Assembly: GCA_964474695.1 (NCBI GenBank)
Contig: CAYYTK010000024.1
Span: forward strand, 8,066 to 72,065
DNA from: DAOUBP01 sp964474695
Lineage (GTDB): Bacteria > Chloroflexota > Anaerolineae > CG2-30-64-16
Direction of reading: 5' to 3'
Length of the DNA stretch: 64,000 bases
Shown piece by piece: positions 53,289 through 60,896 of the stretch. The first letter of the stretch is position 1; each line of letters starts with the position of its first letter. Position numbers and translations under genes: made by a program. The notes beneath the pieces are model-generated. The model had not been told where the DNA came from. It saw only the letters and a list, made by a program, of their open reading frames with translations, and did no database searches.

Positions 53289-53537
53289 TCAGTCGGCAGC
53301 CGCCCCGGGGGCAGCCGCCTCAACGGGCTGGCGCGCGGCCAGCGTCGCGGTCACCGCCGCACGGGTCGTCCAGCGGGCGTCGATCAGCTCCTCGCCCTCG
53401 TACAGCAGCGCCACCACCGGCATCTCGCCCGGCAGCGCCTGCAGCGCCGCCAGCACCGCGGCCCCCTGCTGCGGCTGCCCCAGGCCCGGCAGCGCGGTGG
53501 CCGGCCGGCCTGTGTCACGGGATCTCTGTGCGGACAT
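53289..53537 (-). CDS. small soluble hypothetical protein
   Basis: 82 residues from the ATG at 53537 (GGAGGAGCGAGGAG upstream). A central segment MPVVALLYEGEELIDARW looks like one beta hairpin; the ends are low complexity. Twelve bases before the cpaB start. Function unknown. Confidence 0.55.
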   Translation of the reverse strand: MSAQRSRDTGRPATALPGLGQPQQGAAVLAALQALPGEMPVVALLYEGEELIDARWTTRAAVTATLAARQPVEAAAPGAAAD

Positions 53538-53568
53538 CTCCTCGCTCCTCCTACTGGGTGCTGACGTG

Positions 53569-54273
53569 TCAGCGAATGCTGACCCGGATCACGCACGGCT
53601 CCGGGTAGTTGCCGGTGCGATCCACGGCGGTCAACCGGAGCTGGTAATCGCCGCGCGGCACCGTGCGCGTGTTGAACTCGATCAACAGGCCGTCCTGCAC
53701 CGCCGCGTTCGACCGGTACAGCATCGTCCAGCCCTGGCCGTCGGCGGACAGCTCGCCCTTCCAGTACTCCTGGTTCGGGATCGCGGCGGTCCCGACGATG
53801 TTCCACCAGCCGGCCTTGCCCGCCGTCGTTATTGAGGCAATCTTCACGTCGCCGCGCGGGCAGCTCAGGACCGCGAACTTGACCGGTTCCCCGGCGTTCA
53901 ACCCGCCGCCTCCGCCGGCGCCCAGGCTCAACTTGGGCAGCGCCGGCAGGCCTGGCAGGGCGGGCGTGACCGTGACCGGCGCCGTGGCCCACCAGCCCGG
54001 CGTCGGCGTGATCGTGGCCGTGGGCGTCGGTAGCGGCTGATAGGCCAGACCGTCCACCGCGGCCGGCGGCCGGGCGAACCCGCGGCTGGCGATGGCGGCC
54101 AGTCCGACCAGGATCGCCAGCGCGGCCAGCGCGAGCAGGATCACGTCAATGCGCAACCGCCACGGCGCGCGTGACCGCACCGCCGTCCCGCCATCAGAAC
54201 TGATCGCACTGTCGCCCCAGCCCACCGTCTCCGCGTCTCCCTTTCTCCCCATCTCCCCTGCTCCCCCGCTCAC
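53569..54273 (-). CDS. membrane-anchored protein with repeat-encoded N-terminus
   Basis: 234 residues. GTG at 54273 overlaps the stop of the large ATPase gene (GTGTGA), giving coupled translation. Residues 2-17 (SGGAGEMGRKGDAETV) are encoded by repeat g. A membrane helix (about residues 42-65) is followed by a Thr/Pro linker and an extracellular domain (GDVKIASITTAGKAGWWNI ... RGDYQLRLTAVDRTGNY), immunoglobulin-like. Probably part of the cell envelope complex around the ATPase. Confidence 0.7.
   Translation of the reverse strand: MSGGAGEMGRKGDAETVGWGDSAISSDGGTAVRSRAPWRLRIDVILLALAALAILVGLAAIASRGFARPPAAVDGLAYQPLPTPTATITPTPGWWATAPVTVTPALPGLPALPKLSLGAGGGGGLNAGEPVKFAVLSCPRGDVKIASITTAGKAGWWNIVGTAAIPNQEYWKGELSADGQGWTMLYRSNAAVQDGLLIEFNTRTVPRGDYQLRLTAVDRTGNYPEPCVIRVSIR
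54224..54271. repeat. octamer array g (single arm), translated in frame
   Basis: On the minus strand GGGGAGAT, GGGGAGAA, AGGGAGAC and GCGGAGAC start right behind the stop of the large ATPase gene and form the first codons of the next gene. Confidence 0.75.
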
Positions 54274-57200
54274 ACCACGATCTCCCCCAACTGCGCCACG
54301 ATCTCATCGCGCGTCGGGGCCGGCACGTCCAGCAAGAGCGGCTGGATGTAGACCGGCTCCACCTGCGCCCGGTCGGTCGTGTAGCCCAGCTTGACCACCG
54401 CACGCGCCACCGGCATCGAGGCCAGGAAGCGGCGCCACGGTTCGTCCACGAACCCCTTCTCCGAGCGGGCCAACGCCGCGATCATGGCGTCGCGATCCTT
54501 GGGGTTCTTCAGGTTGGCCACCACCATGTTGTTGCACGACGACAGGATGCCGGTCGGGATCAACGACGGCGACTGGGTGATCAGGTGCAGCCACATGCCG
54601 TACTTGCGCGCGTCGCGCCACCAGTTGGTGAGCTGCTCCGAGACCGACACCCCGCCGCCCGTCTCCTCGTCCGCGCCGGTGTCCAGGCCGGAGAGGATCT
54701 TGTTGGCCTCCTCGAACACGATCTGGATGCGCGCGTCCCCGGTGACCCCCAGCTCGTCGCGCTGGATCACGGCGTCGTTGTAGAAGTGCCACGCCGCCCA
54801 GCCCAGCAGGAACGCCTTGGAGAAGTCGTCCAGGAACTTGCCGCCCTCCAGGATGGCGATCCCCCAGTCGCCGGGCACGACCGTGTTGATGTCGATGGCG
54901 TCCAGGCCCTCGGCGTACTGCCGCGCGGCCTGGCCCTGCACCAGCGGGTGCAGCCGAAACAGGATGCCTTCCAGCACCCCGCGCAGCGTGGTGTCGCGCT
55001 CCGGCACGCCGCTCAGCTTGGTCTCGACGTCGCCGTAGAGGTCGCCCAGCCCCACCACCTGCGAGCGCGCCACGGCCAGCTGCTGGCGGGCTGGCGCGGG
55101 CAGCGCCGCAAGCCGCGTGCCCGCGGGGTGGCCGATCAGGACGGACTCGTCCGGCCGGACGACGCCCCACACCTTGTCCCGCCGGCACTCCGGGTCGTCC
55201 ACCAGCACCCCGGAGCCCAGGTAGACCCGGCGCAGCGCCTCGCGCAGCTCCGGGATCTGCCGCCGGACGCCCGCGCGCGCCACCGTGCCGAAGAAGTCGC
55301 AGAAGATGCGCCACTGCACCTCCGGCGGGATGTAGCGGCCGATCTGCAGCGGGTTCCAGCGCAGCGGCCGTACGCCGCCCGGCGACAGATGGCGGATCTC
55401 CACGTGGCCCGCCAGGCCCGGCGCGTTGAGCAGCTTGCGCCAGCCCGCGCCGAAGTCGAGCACCACCGTGCGCAGCCGCCAATGCAGCGTGGTCTCGTAG
55501 ACCATCCGCTCCGCGGCCACCGACTTCCCGAAGCCGGTGTCACCCGCGAACAGCGTGTGGAAGTGCCGGTCGCGCGCCAGGCGCAGGGGGGCCGTGGTCA
55601 GGTCGGCGGTCTCCGGGCTGACCTGGTGGCCGAGCACCACCTCGCCGGGCAATTCTGGATAGAAGCCCAGCGGCGGCAGCTTCTCCTGGATGGTGACCGC
55701 CGTGCCCTCCTCGAACAGGTTGGGGCAGGTGTAGGCGGCCAGCATCGCCGGGGTCAGCAGCGTCCCCCACTTCGACCACAGGAGGCCGATGCCGAACGGA
55801 TCGCCGTCCGGCTCCAGCGACGGCCGGAACGCCAGCGCGTGCTGGCGCAGCGACTCGTCCGCCGGCACGGTCAGCACCGGGGTCGGCACGCCCGGCCCGT
55901 GGAACGACTGCGGCACCAGCGCCTGGGCCGCGCGGCTGCCCTGCTCGCCGACGAACATCAGCGCGGTGGTCAGGAAGCCGCCCTCGTGCGAGGCGGTGTT
56001 GAGCAAGGACTCCAGGCCGCGCGCGATCTCGGTGAGCCGGATGGCGACGTCGTCTTCGGTCTGCCAGCCGCGGGAGATCGACAGCCCCGGCACGATGCCC
56101 GCGGACAGGCCGCCGGAGAAGGCGTGGCCGCCCGACATGGCGAGCGCCTGGCCCGCGGTGATCCCCTCACCGTGGGAGCGGCTGGCCTGTTCCGAGCGGG
56201 ACACCGAGCGCCCCTCCGACCACCCCTCAGAGACCGCCTCGCCCCACGATTCGGAGTCGGCGCTGCCGTGCGTGGCGCTGTGCGAGCTGGATACCGAGCT
56301 GAACGTGCCCCGGCTGCCGCTCACCGAATCCGCGCTGCCCCGGCTGGTCGCCCAGCCGGCGGTGTCCGCGGTGCCGCGCGTATCCGCCGCGCCGCGGGTG
56401 TCCGCGCTGCCCCGCGTGTCGGCCCAGCCGCGCGTGTCCGCCGTGCCCCAGCTCTCCGAGGTCGTGTCGGAGCTCGATCCGCCCGTGGTGTGACTGGAGC
56501 TTTGCGAGCCGCCGGTCGACTGCGCCACGCCGGATGAGTCGGTGTGCCCCGTGCTGCCGCTGACGCCGGAGCTGGTGGAATCCGCGCTGCCGGTCGACTG
56601 CGCCTGGCCCGTGCTGGCCGAGGCGGAGGCGCCCCAGGTCGTGCCCTGGCTCTCGGCCGTGCCGGATGAGTCGGCGTGGCCGGTGGACTGGCCGGTCTCG
56701 GTGCTACCGCTCTGGCCGCTGCTGGCGCCCGCGGTCCAGCCGTGGCTGTAGCCCGCGCTGGCGCTCGCCACGCCGGGCAGCCCTGCGCTGACGCCGCCCG
56801 AGACGGTGTCCGACTGGCCCTGGCTCTCGCCGCTCGACCAGCCCGAGCTCTGCGCCGACGACTGGGTCGCGCTGTCGGTTTGCGACTGGCTCACGGTCGT
56901 GCCGGCCGAGCCGCCGCTGCTGACGCCGACGCTGGCGCCCTGCGAGGCGGTCTGGCCCGTCGAGTCGGTGTGCGCCTGGCCGGACGACCAGCCGCTCGCC
57001 TGGCTGTCGGACTGGCCGCTGGAAACCGTGCTGCCCCAGGAAGAGCCGCTGGTCTCGGTGTCAGACCAGGAGCTCCCCTCGCTGTGCGCGACGCCGGTGG
57101 CGTGGCTGTCGGTGTGGCTGCCCGAATCGGTGTGGGCCGTGCTGTCGGTGTGGGCCACGGAGTCGGTGTGCGCCTGGCTCTCGGTGTGCGCGCCGGAGAC

Positions 57201-58175
57201 GGTCTGCGCGGCGCTGTCGGTGTGGCCCCAGCCCGCGCTCTCCGAGACGCCGCTGGAAGTGCCGACCGAGTCGGTGACCGCCTGGCTCTCGGTGTGCGCG
57301 GTGCCGTGGCTCTCGGTCCGGCCCACGCTGTGGCCCCACGACTGCCCCTCCCCCTCGCTCCACCCCTGGCTGACGCTGTCCGCGCTGGAATGCGCGGTCG
57401 AGTCGGAGCGGCCGGCGTTGGCCGCATAGGCGTTGGAGAGGGCCGCGGCCAGCGGGATGGCGATGGAGAAGCCCAGGCCGATGTTGCCGCGCTGGCGCGA
57501 GGCCACCTGGCTCGCGTAGCGCGCCATCTGGACCAGCGCGCCGGTGATCTCCGGCCGCGGCACGTGCGCGGAGGTGACCTGGAACACGAAATCCTCGCGC
57601 AGCTTGGCCAGGCCCCGCAGCAGGTTCTCGCCCTGCTGGCTCAGCAACTCGTCGTCGGCGATCCCCAGGGCCCCGTCGCGGCCCAGCCCCTTCTTGGCCA
57701 GCCGCGGGTCGGGGTGGCCCAGGATCGCCAGCATGCGCAGCCGCTCCATGCGCTCAATGAGCAGGCGGATCCGCCGGATGTCAGCGGGGATGAGCTTCGA
57801 CTGGGGGTAGTTGGCCAGGGTCGCCTCGACCGCGGCCATGCGCCGGCGGGCCTCGCCGGCCGCCGCCGCCTCGGTGAGCGCCTCCGCGGCCGCGCCGTAG
57901 AACTGCGCCACGCCCAAATGCTCCGGTGCGAACGCGCCCAGCGCGGTGTAGCAGAAGTCCACGTCCGCGTTGTAGAGGCCGCGCAGCGCGGCCCACTGCT
58001 TGCCCAGCATGTCGGGGTCGTCGCGGGTCTCCAGGGGCAGGTAGGCCAGCTCGCGGAAAGTGACGGCGCGCACCAGCTCCCGGCCGCCGGCAGCAGCCAG
58101 CCGGAACCAGAAGTAGTGCAAGCAGCCCGCCGCAAAGCGCCAACCGCTCTCCACGACCCGAAATTCCACGCCCAC
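54270..58175 (-). CDS. VirB4/TraC-like ATPase with Ser-rich hexapeptide-repeat insert
   Basis: 1301 residues from a GTG at 58175 (GGGGGAG upstream; GTG at 58169 possible). The N-terminal 270 residues are helical and end in a short hydrophobic stretch (GFSIAIPLAAALSNAYAA). From about 57362 down to 56080 the protein is a Ser/Thr/Gly-rich repeat region of about 430 residues, with units such as AHTDST and ADTRGW. The C-terminal ATPase has P-loop AGDTGFGKSVAAERM (K about residue 884) and Walker B IQIVFEEANK (about residue 1150), as in conjugative VirB4/TraC motors. It lies directly upstream of the Tad genes in the operon. Likely role: energise export or pilus-like transfer. Confidence 0.85.
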   Translation of the reverse strand: MGVEFRVVESGWRFAAGCLHYFWFRLAAAGGRELVRAVTFRELAYLPLETRDDPDMLGKQWAALRGLYNADVDFCYTALGAFAPEHLGVAQFYGAAAEALTEAAAAGEARRRMAAVEATLANYPQSKLIPADIRRIRLLIERMERLRMLAILGHPDPRLAKKGLGRDGALGIADDELLSQQGENLLRGLAKLREDFVFQVTSAHVPRPEITGALVQMARYASQVASRQRGNIGLGFSIAIPLAAALSNAYAANAGRSDSTAHSSADSVSQGWSEGEGQSWGHSVGRTESHGTAHTESQAVTDSVGTSSGVSESAGWGHTDSAAQTVSGAHTESQAHTDSVAHTDSTAHTDSGSHTDSHATGVAHSEGSSWSDTETSGSSWGSTVSSGQSDSQASGWSSGQAHTDSTGQTASQGASVGVSSGGSAGTTVSQSQTDSATQSSAQSSGWSSGESQGQSDTVSGGVSAGLPGVASASAGYSHGWTAGASSGQSGSTETGQSTGHADSSGTAESQGTTWGASASASTGQAQSTGSADSTSSGVSGSTGHTDSSGVAQSTGGSQSSSHTTGGSSSDTTSESWGTADTRGWADTRGSADTRGAADTRGTADTAGWATSRGSADSVSGSRGTFSSVSSSHSATHGSADSESWGEAVSEGWSEGRSVSRSEQASRSHGEGITAGQALAMSGGHAFSGGLSAGIVPGLSISRGWQTEDDVAIRLTEIARGLESLLNTASHEGGFLTTALMFVGEQGSRAAQALVPQSFHGPGVPTPVLTVPADESLRQHALAFRPSLEPDGDPFGIGLLWSKWGTLLTPAMLAAYTCPNLFEEGTAVTIQEKLPPLGFYPELPGEVVLGHQVSPETADLTTAPLRLARDRHFHTLFAGDTGFGKSVAAERMVYETTLHWRLRTVVLDFGAGWRKLLNAPGLAGHVEIRHLSPGGVRPLRWNPLQIGRYIPPEVQWRIFCDFFGTVARAGVRRQIPELREALRRVYLGSGVLVDDPECRRDKVWGVVRPDESVLIGHPAGTRLAALPAPARQQLAVARSQVVGLGDLYGDVETKLSGVPERDTTLRGVLEGILFRLHPLVQGQAARQYAEGLDAIDINTVVPGDWGIAILEGGKFLDDFSKAFLLGWAAWHFYNDAVIQRDELGVTGDARIQIVFEEANKILSGLDTGADEETGGGVSVSEQLTNWWRDARKYGMWLHLITQSPSLIPTGILSSCNNMVVANLKNPKDRDAMIAALARSEKGFVDEPWRRFLASMPVARAVVKLGYTTDRAQVEPVYIQPLLLDVPAPTRDEIVAQLGEIVV

Positions 58176-58192
58176 GCTCTCCCCCCGTCCTT

Positions 58193-58426
58193 TCAGGCTG
58201 CCGACAACGCCGGCCGGTTTGTTGGCCCCCACCGAGGCCCCCGCAGGGCGTCCGCCCCGCCGGCCTTCACGGCCTCATACGTCTCGAAGTCCACCAGCAC
58301 CGCCACCGGCACGCGGCCCTCGGCGGTCACCAGCAGCACCGGCTGTTTGTCGTCGCAGACGCGCATGAAGGTCGCCTCCAGGGCCGCCTCGGCCTCGTCT
58401 ACGGTCATCGTGATCAGCGGGATCAT
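58193..58426 (-). CDS. Phd/YefM-like antitoxin-type protein
   Basis: 77 residues from the ATG at 58426 (AAGGAGGGG upstream). TVDEAEAALEATF, KQPVLLVTAEGRVPVAVLVD and FETYEAVK follow the Phd/YefM layout: helix, beta hairpin with the VAVLV strand, then helix. No toxin gene is adjacent, so it may serve as a DNA-binding autoregulator of the operon. It ends 17 bases before the large ATPase start. Confidence 0.65.
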   Translation of the reverse strand: MIPLITMTVDEAEAALEATFMRVCDDKQPVLLVTAEGRVPVAVLVDFETYEAVKAGGADALRGPRWGPTNRPALSAA

Positions 58427-58453
58427 GGCTTGCCCCTCCTTGTAGTCTTTATG

Positions 58454-59401
58454 TCAATCACTGGCATCCTCCGGCCGGTAAGGCTCCAGCGGCTCCTGGC
58501 CGAACCATTCGTGCGTCCACAACGTCGGATGGCCCGCCCGCAGGCTGCGCGCGTCGGTCACTAAGCCGTGGCTGGCCTTGGTCGCCTGCGCCTCCTCGGC
58601 GTAGCGCCGGGCCTGCGCCGGCGTGGCCGCGCAGATCGCCACCACGCCCTGCAGCCAGAACAGGTTGCGCCACTTGGCCATGCGCTTGTCGCGGCCGCCG
58701 GAATCGCCCCGCTGCACCTCGACGTAGAGCGCCGGCCCGTCCGCGGCGATCAGCGCCACGTCGGGCCGGGCCGGGTTCTGCATCCCCGCCAGGCCGGGCG
58801 CGGCCGCGGCCACCCCGCGGACGTCCGGGCAGACCTGCGTGTCGTAGCCCCGCCGCCGCGCGTGATGGGCGAAGACGCAGACCGTCGCGGTGTGCCCCAT
58901 CTGATAGTCCTCGTGGCCGCCGGCGTGCAGCCGCGCCAGCCGCGACCACTCATCCTCGACCGGCGGCAGCCCGATCTCCGCCAGCGCCTGCCGGCCCCGT
59001 TCGGTGAGCCGGACGAGCACCGCCCGGCTGCCGGGGCGCCGCGGGGCTTGGCCGCTCCCCTGCCCCCGCTCGCCCAGCGCCGCGGCCGCGGCCTCCCACA
59101 AGCCCGCCTCGGCCAGGTGGTTGGCCGCGTCCTCGTACACGCCGTCGAGCTTGGCGGCCCCTGGCCGGCCGGTCGCCCGGTCCCAGGTGACCGCTTCCAG
59201 CAGCGCCTGGCGCATCGCCCAACCGGAGAGGGCCAGGCTGGCCAACAGGCGGTACTCGGCGCGCGCCACGGTGGTGCGCCGCTCCGAGCAGCGCCAGCGC
59301 GTGTGCTTGAGCGCCGCATCCAGCGGTCGCGGCACGCACTGGTAGCCGGCCGGATCCAGCGGCAGCTGCTCCAGGAGCGCCACCAGTTCAAGGAAGCGCA
59401 T
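58454..59401 (-). CDS. winged-helix/replication-relaxation-like protein with PD-(D/E)XK-like domain
   Basis: 315 residues from the ATG at 59401 (GGAG upstream). A winged-helix-like stretch (LASLALSGWAMRQALLEAVTWD) is followed by EIGLPPVEDEWSRLARL, HARRRGYDTQVCPDV, and RPDVALIAADGPALYVEVQRGDSG. The last part keeps D and E-x-Q of a PD-(D/E)XK core, unlike its paralogue at 22983-24293 in the other operon. Such proteins occur beside conjugative ATPases in GC-rich bacteria, possibly as replication or processing factors. Confidence 0.75.
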   Translation of the reverse strand: MRFLELVALLEQLPLDPAGYQCVPRPLDAALKHTRWRCSERRTTVARAEYRLLASLALSGWAMRQALLEAVTWDRATGRPGAAKLDGVYEDAANHLAEAGLWEAAAAALGERGQGSGQAPRRPGSRAVLVRLTERGRQALAEIGLPPVEDEWSRLARLHAGGHEDYQMGHTATVCVFAHHARRRGYDTQVCPDVRGVAAAAPGLAGMQNPARPDVALIAADGPALYVEVQRGDSGGRDKRMAKWRNLFWLQGVVAICAATPAQARRYAEEAQATKASHGLVTDARSLRAGHPTLWTHEWFGQEPLEPYRPEDASD

Positions 59402-59600
59402 CGCGCGCTCCGTCCCGCGGCATGGGCCGGGGATCTGGCCGCGGCGCTTCCGCTGGTCGGCCCGCGGTCTCGACGGGACCGGCTTGGGCCTGGCAGCCCA
59501 TCGCAGCCAACCCAGACTCGCCCTCGGCCGCGGCGAAGTCCAGTGCCAGTTGGCCGGGTAACGGCAGCGCTTTGTGTCGCATATCGGTCGCCCTCCGCAT
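59388..59600 (-). CDS. small protein with clamp-binding-like motif
   Basis: 70 residues from the ATG at 59600 (or 64 residues from 59582); GGAGGG lies before each. It overlaps the next gene by 14 bases. PLPGQLALDF (about residues 13-22) resembles the QLxLxF type of beta-clamp binding peptide. The rest is Ala/Pro-rich and looks unfolded. The motif match is suggestive only. Confidence 0.45.
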   Translation of the reverse strand: MRRATDMRHKALPLPGQLALDFAAAEGESGLAAMGCQAQAGPVETAGRPAEAPRPDPRPMPRDGARDALP

Positions 59601-60171
59601 CGCAATCGTCCCTCCGCCGGCCGCCGCGGTCGCCGCCGGCCGGCGCATAGTCCCTCTGCTGACGGCCATCTGTCGCCGCAGCCCTGTCCGCTGTCCCACC
59701 CGGCGCGGACGCCTGTCCCCCCGGCGCCGCGCACCGGCCCCCGATGCCAGTCGCACCCTTGACCCTTACGGCGCTCTTTTCGGCCTGCGCGTCGCAGGCC
59801 CGGTTGACCGGCTCACGCGGCGTCCCAGCTCGTCCACGCCGGCGCTGCACATCTCGTTGCGGGCAGCCATCGGGGTGGCTGCGGCCCAAGTTAGCTTGGC
59901 CCTCTGTCCCCCGACCCCCGCCGGCCGCTTCCCGGCAGGCCGGGGGGGCAAGCGAGTCATCGCCTGCATTGTTAAGTCCTCGTCGGTCCGACCCGTCGTC
60001 CCCGGCGCGGCCGGCAGCCCACAACCTGTCAGGCGTTCGACCGCCGGGTAATGCGCCGTAGCGGCCCAGAACATCCTAAAGCGGCCCTTCGGCCAGGCGC
60101 CAGGGGTCAGGGGGCAGGCCGGTTCCTGACTCCTGTCTCCTGTCCACTGACTCCTGACCCCTGTCCCCTGC
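59601..60171. other. 570-base GC-rich gap
   Basis: Contents: one doubtful small open frame (59766-59969) and inverted repeat h at 60092-60182. Otherwise no coding signal was seen on either strand. Confidence 0.5.
59766..59969 (-). CDS. doubtful small basic protein
   Basis: 67 codons from an ATG at 59969 with GAGGA upstream. The product is basic (MQAMTRLPPRPAGKRPAG...) and without a recognisable family. GC-rich DNA makes such frames by chance, so this is a low-confidence call kept because of the start context. Confidence 0.25.
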   Translation of the reverse strand: MQAMTRLPPRPAGKRPAGVGGQRAKLTWAAATPMAARNEMCSAGVDELGRRVSRSTGPATRRPKRAP

Positions 60172-60182
60172 CTACTGATACC
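60092..60182. repeat. heptamer-built inverted repeat h
   Basis: On the minus strand GGACAGG, GGTCAGG, AGTCAGT, GGACAGG, AGACAGG, AGTCAGG are followed by CTGCCCC, CTGACCC, CTGGCGC, CTGGCCG. It begins inside the last codons of the membrane-protein gene (60172-60810). Confidence 0.85.
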
Positions 60183-60810
60183 TGTTCTGCCCGCGCGTGC
60201 GCACCGCCGTGATCGTCTCCTGCGGCCGGGCGGGCAGCGGCGGGTGCACCAGCACCCCCTGCGCCAGCAGCGAGAAGTAGCCGAGCGGCAGGATGAGCCA
60301 CAGGCCCCAGGTCGCCAGCGTGCTGACGAACGCCCGGCCCTGCGCCAGTGCGGCCTGCGCCTCCCCCTGGCCACCGAGCGCCTCGGCCCAGGCGGCCGCA
60401 TCCAGGCCGGCCAGGTAGCCGCCGTAGCCCAGATACGCCAGCGCCGCGGCCGCGTAGAGCGCCAGCCCGCCGACGATGCGCCAGCGCAGCGCATCCGGGT
60501 TGAAGCGGTCGGCCCGCACCGCCAGGCTGCCGGCGACCGCCATCACCGCCAGCAGGAGCGGCACCGGCGCGGGCGCCAGCGCCGCGGCCAGGCACGCCAG
60601 GACGCCCGTCCCGAGCAGCCACGGCCGCTGACTCGCGCCCGTCTCCCGTCGTCCCTCCGGCAGGCCCCACAGCAGCCACCCACACGCCGCCGCGGTGACC
60701 AGCAGCGCCACGTGCGCCCAGGCCGTGTAGATCAGGACCAGGAGGCCGTTGAGCTCCCAGGTGAGCGCCGCGCGCAGCGCGTCGCCGATGGCGGTGATGG
60801 TGTCGTTCAT
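60172..60810 (-). CDS. multi-pass membrane protein
   Basis: 212 residues with five or six hydrophobic helices and a basic end (TRGQNRYQ). The layout resembles TrbL/VirB6-type channel proteins in length and helix spacing, but no diagnostic motif is seen. Given the VirB4-like ATPase in the same operon, an inner membrane channel is the most interesting reading; this is inference. Confidence 0.65.
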   Translation of the reverse strand: MNDTITAIGDALRAALTWELNGLLVLIYTAWAHVALLVTAAACGWLLWGLPEGRRETGASQRPWLLGTGVLACLAAALAPAPVPLLLAVMAVAGSLAVRADRFNPDALRWRIVGGLALYAAAALAYLGYGGYLAGLDAAAWAEALGGQGEAQAALAQGRAFVSTLATWGLWLILPLGYFSLLAQGVLVHPPLPARPQETITAVRTRGQNRYQ

Positions 60811-60820
60811 GGCACTCCCA

Positions 60821-60896
60821 GGTTGAGGTTAAGGTTAAGGTTGAGCAGGGCTTGACCTCAGTCTCAGCCTTAGCCTCAACCTTAGCCTCGGCCTCA
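60821..60896. repeat. hexamer-built inverted repeat i
   Basis: Plus-strand GGTTGA, GGTTAA, GGTTAA, GGTTGA face TCTCAG, CCTTAG, CCTCAA, CCTTAG, CCTCGG. Read on the minus strand it starts at the stop of the Cys-rich protein gene (60894-61892). Confidence 0.85.

Noticed and set aside
56080..57362. CRISPR-like or microsatellite DNA in the Ser-rich region
   Set aside because: The repetition follows an 18-base codon period in one open frame and translates as hexapeptides; it is coding repeat, not an array with spacers.
58193..58426. Complete toxin-antitoxin pair
   Set aside because: Only a Phd-like partner is seen. The neighbours are a large ATPase and a winged-helix protein, neither a known toxin.
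54585..58445. Long plus-strand frames (650 and 589 codons) opposite the large ATPase gene
   Set aside because: They are antisense to the VirB4-like gene, low complexity (Arg/Gly/Ala/Val), without start context or motifs.
21598..60896. CRISPR array as explanation of the short tandem repeats
   Set aside because: Units are 6-8 bases, degenerate, without spacers of constant length, and arranged as inverted arms. No cas1/cas2 is present, so the Cas4-like gene alone does not support CRISPR.
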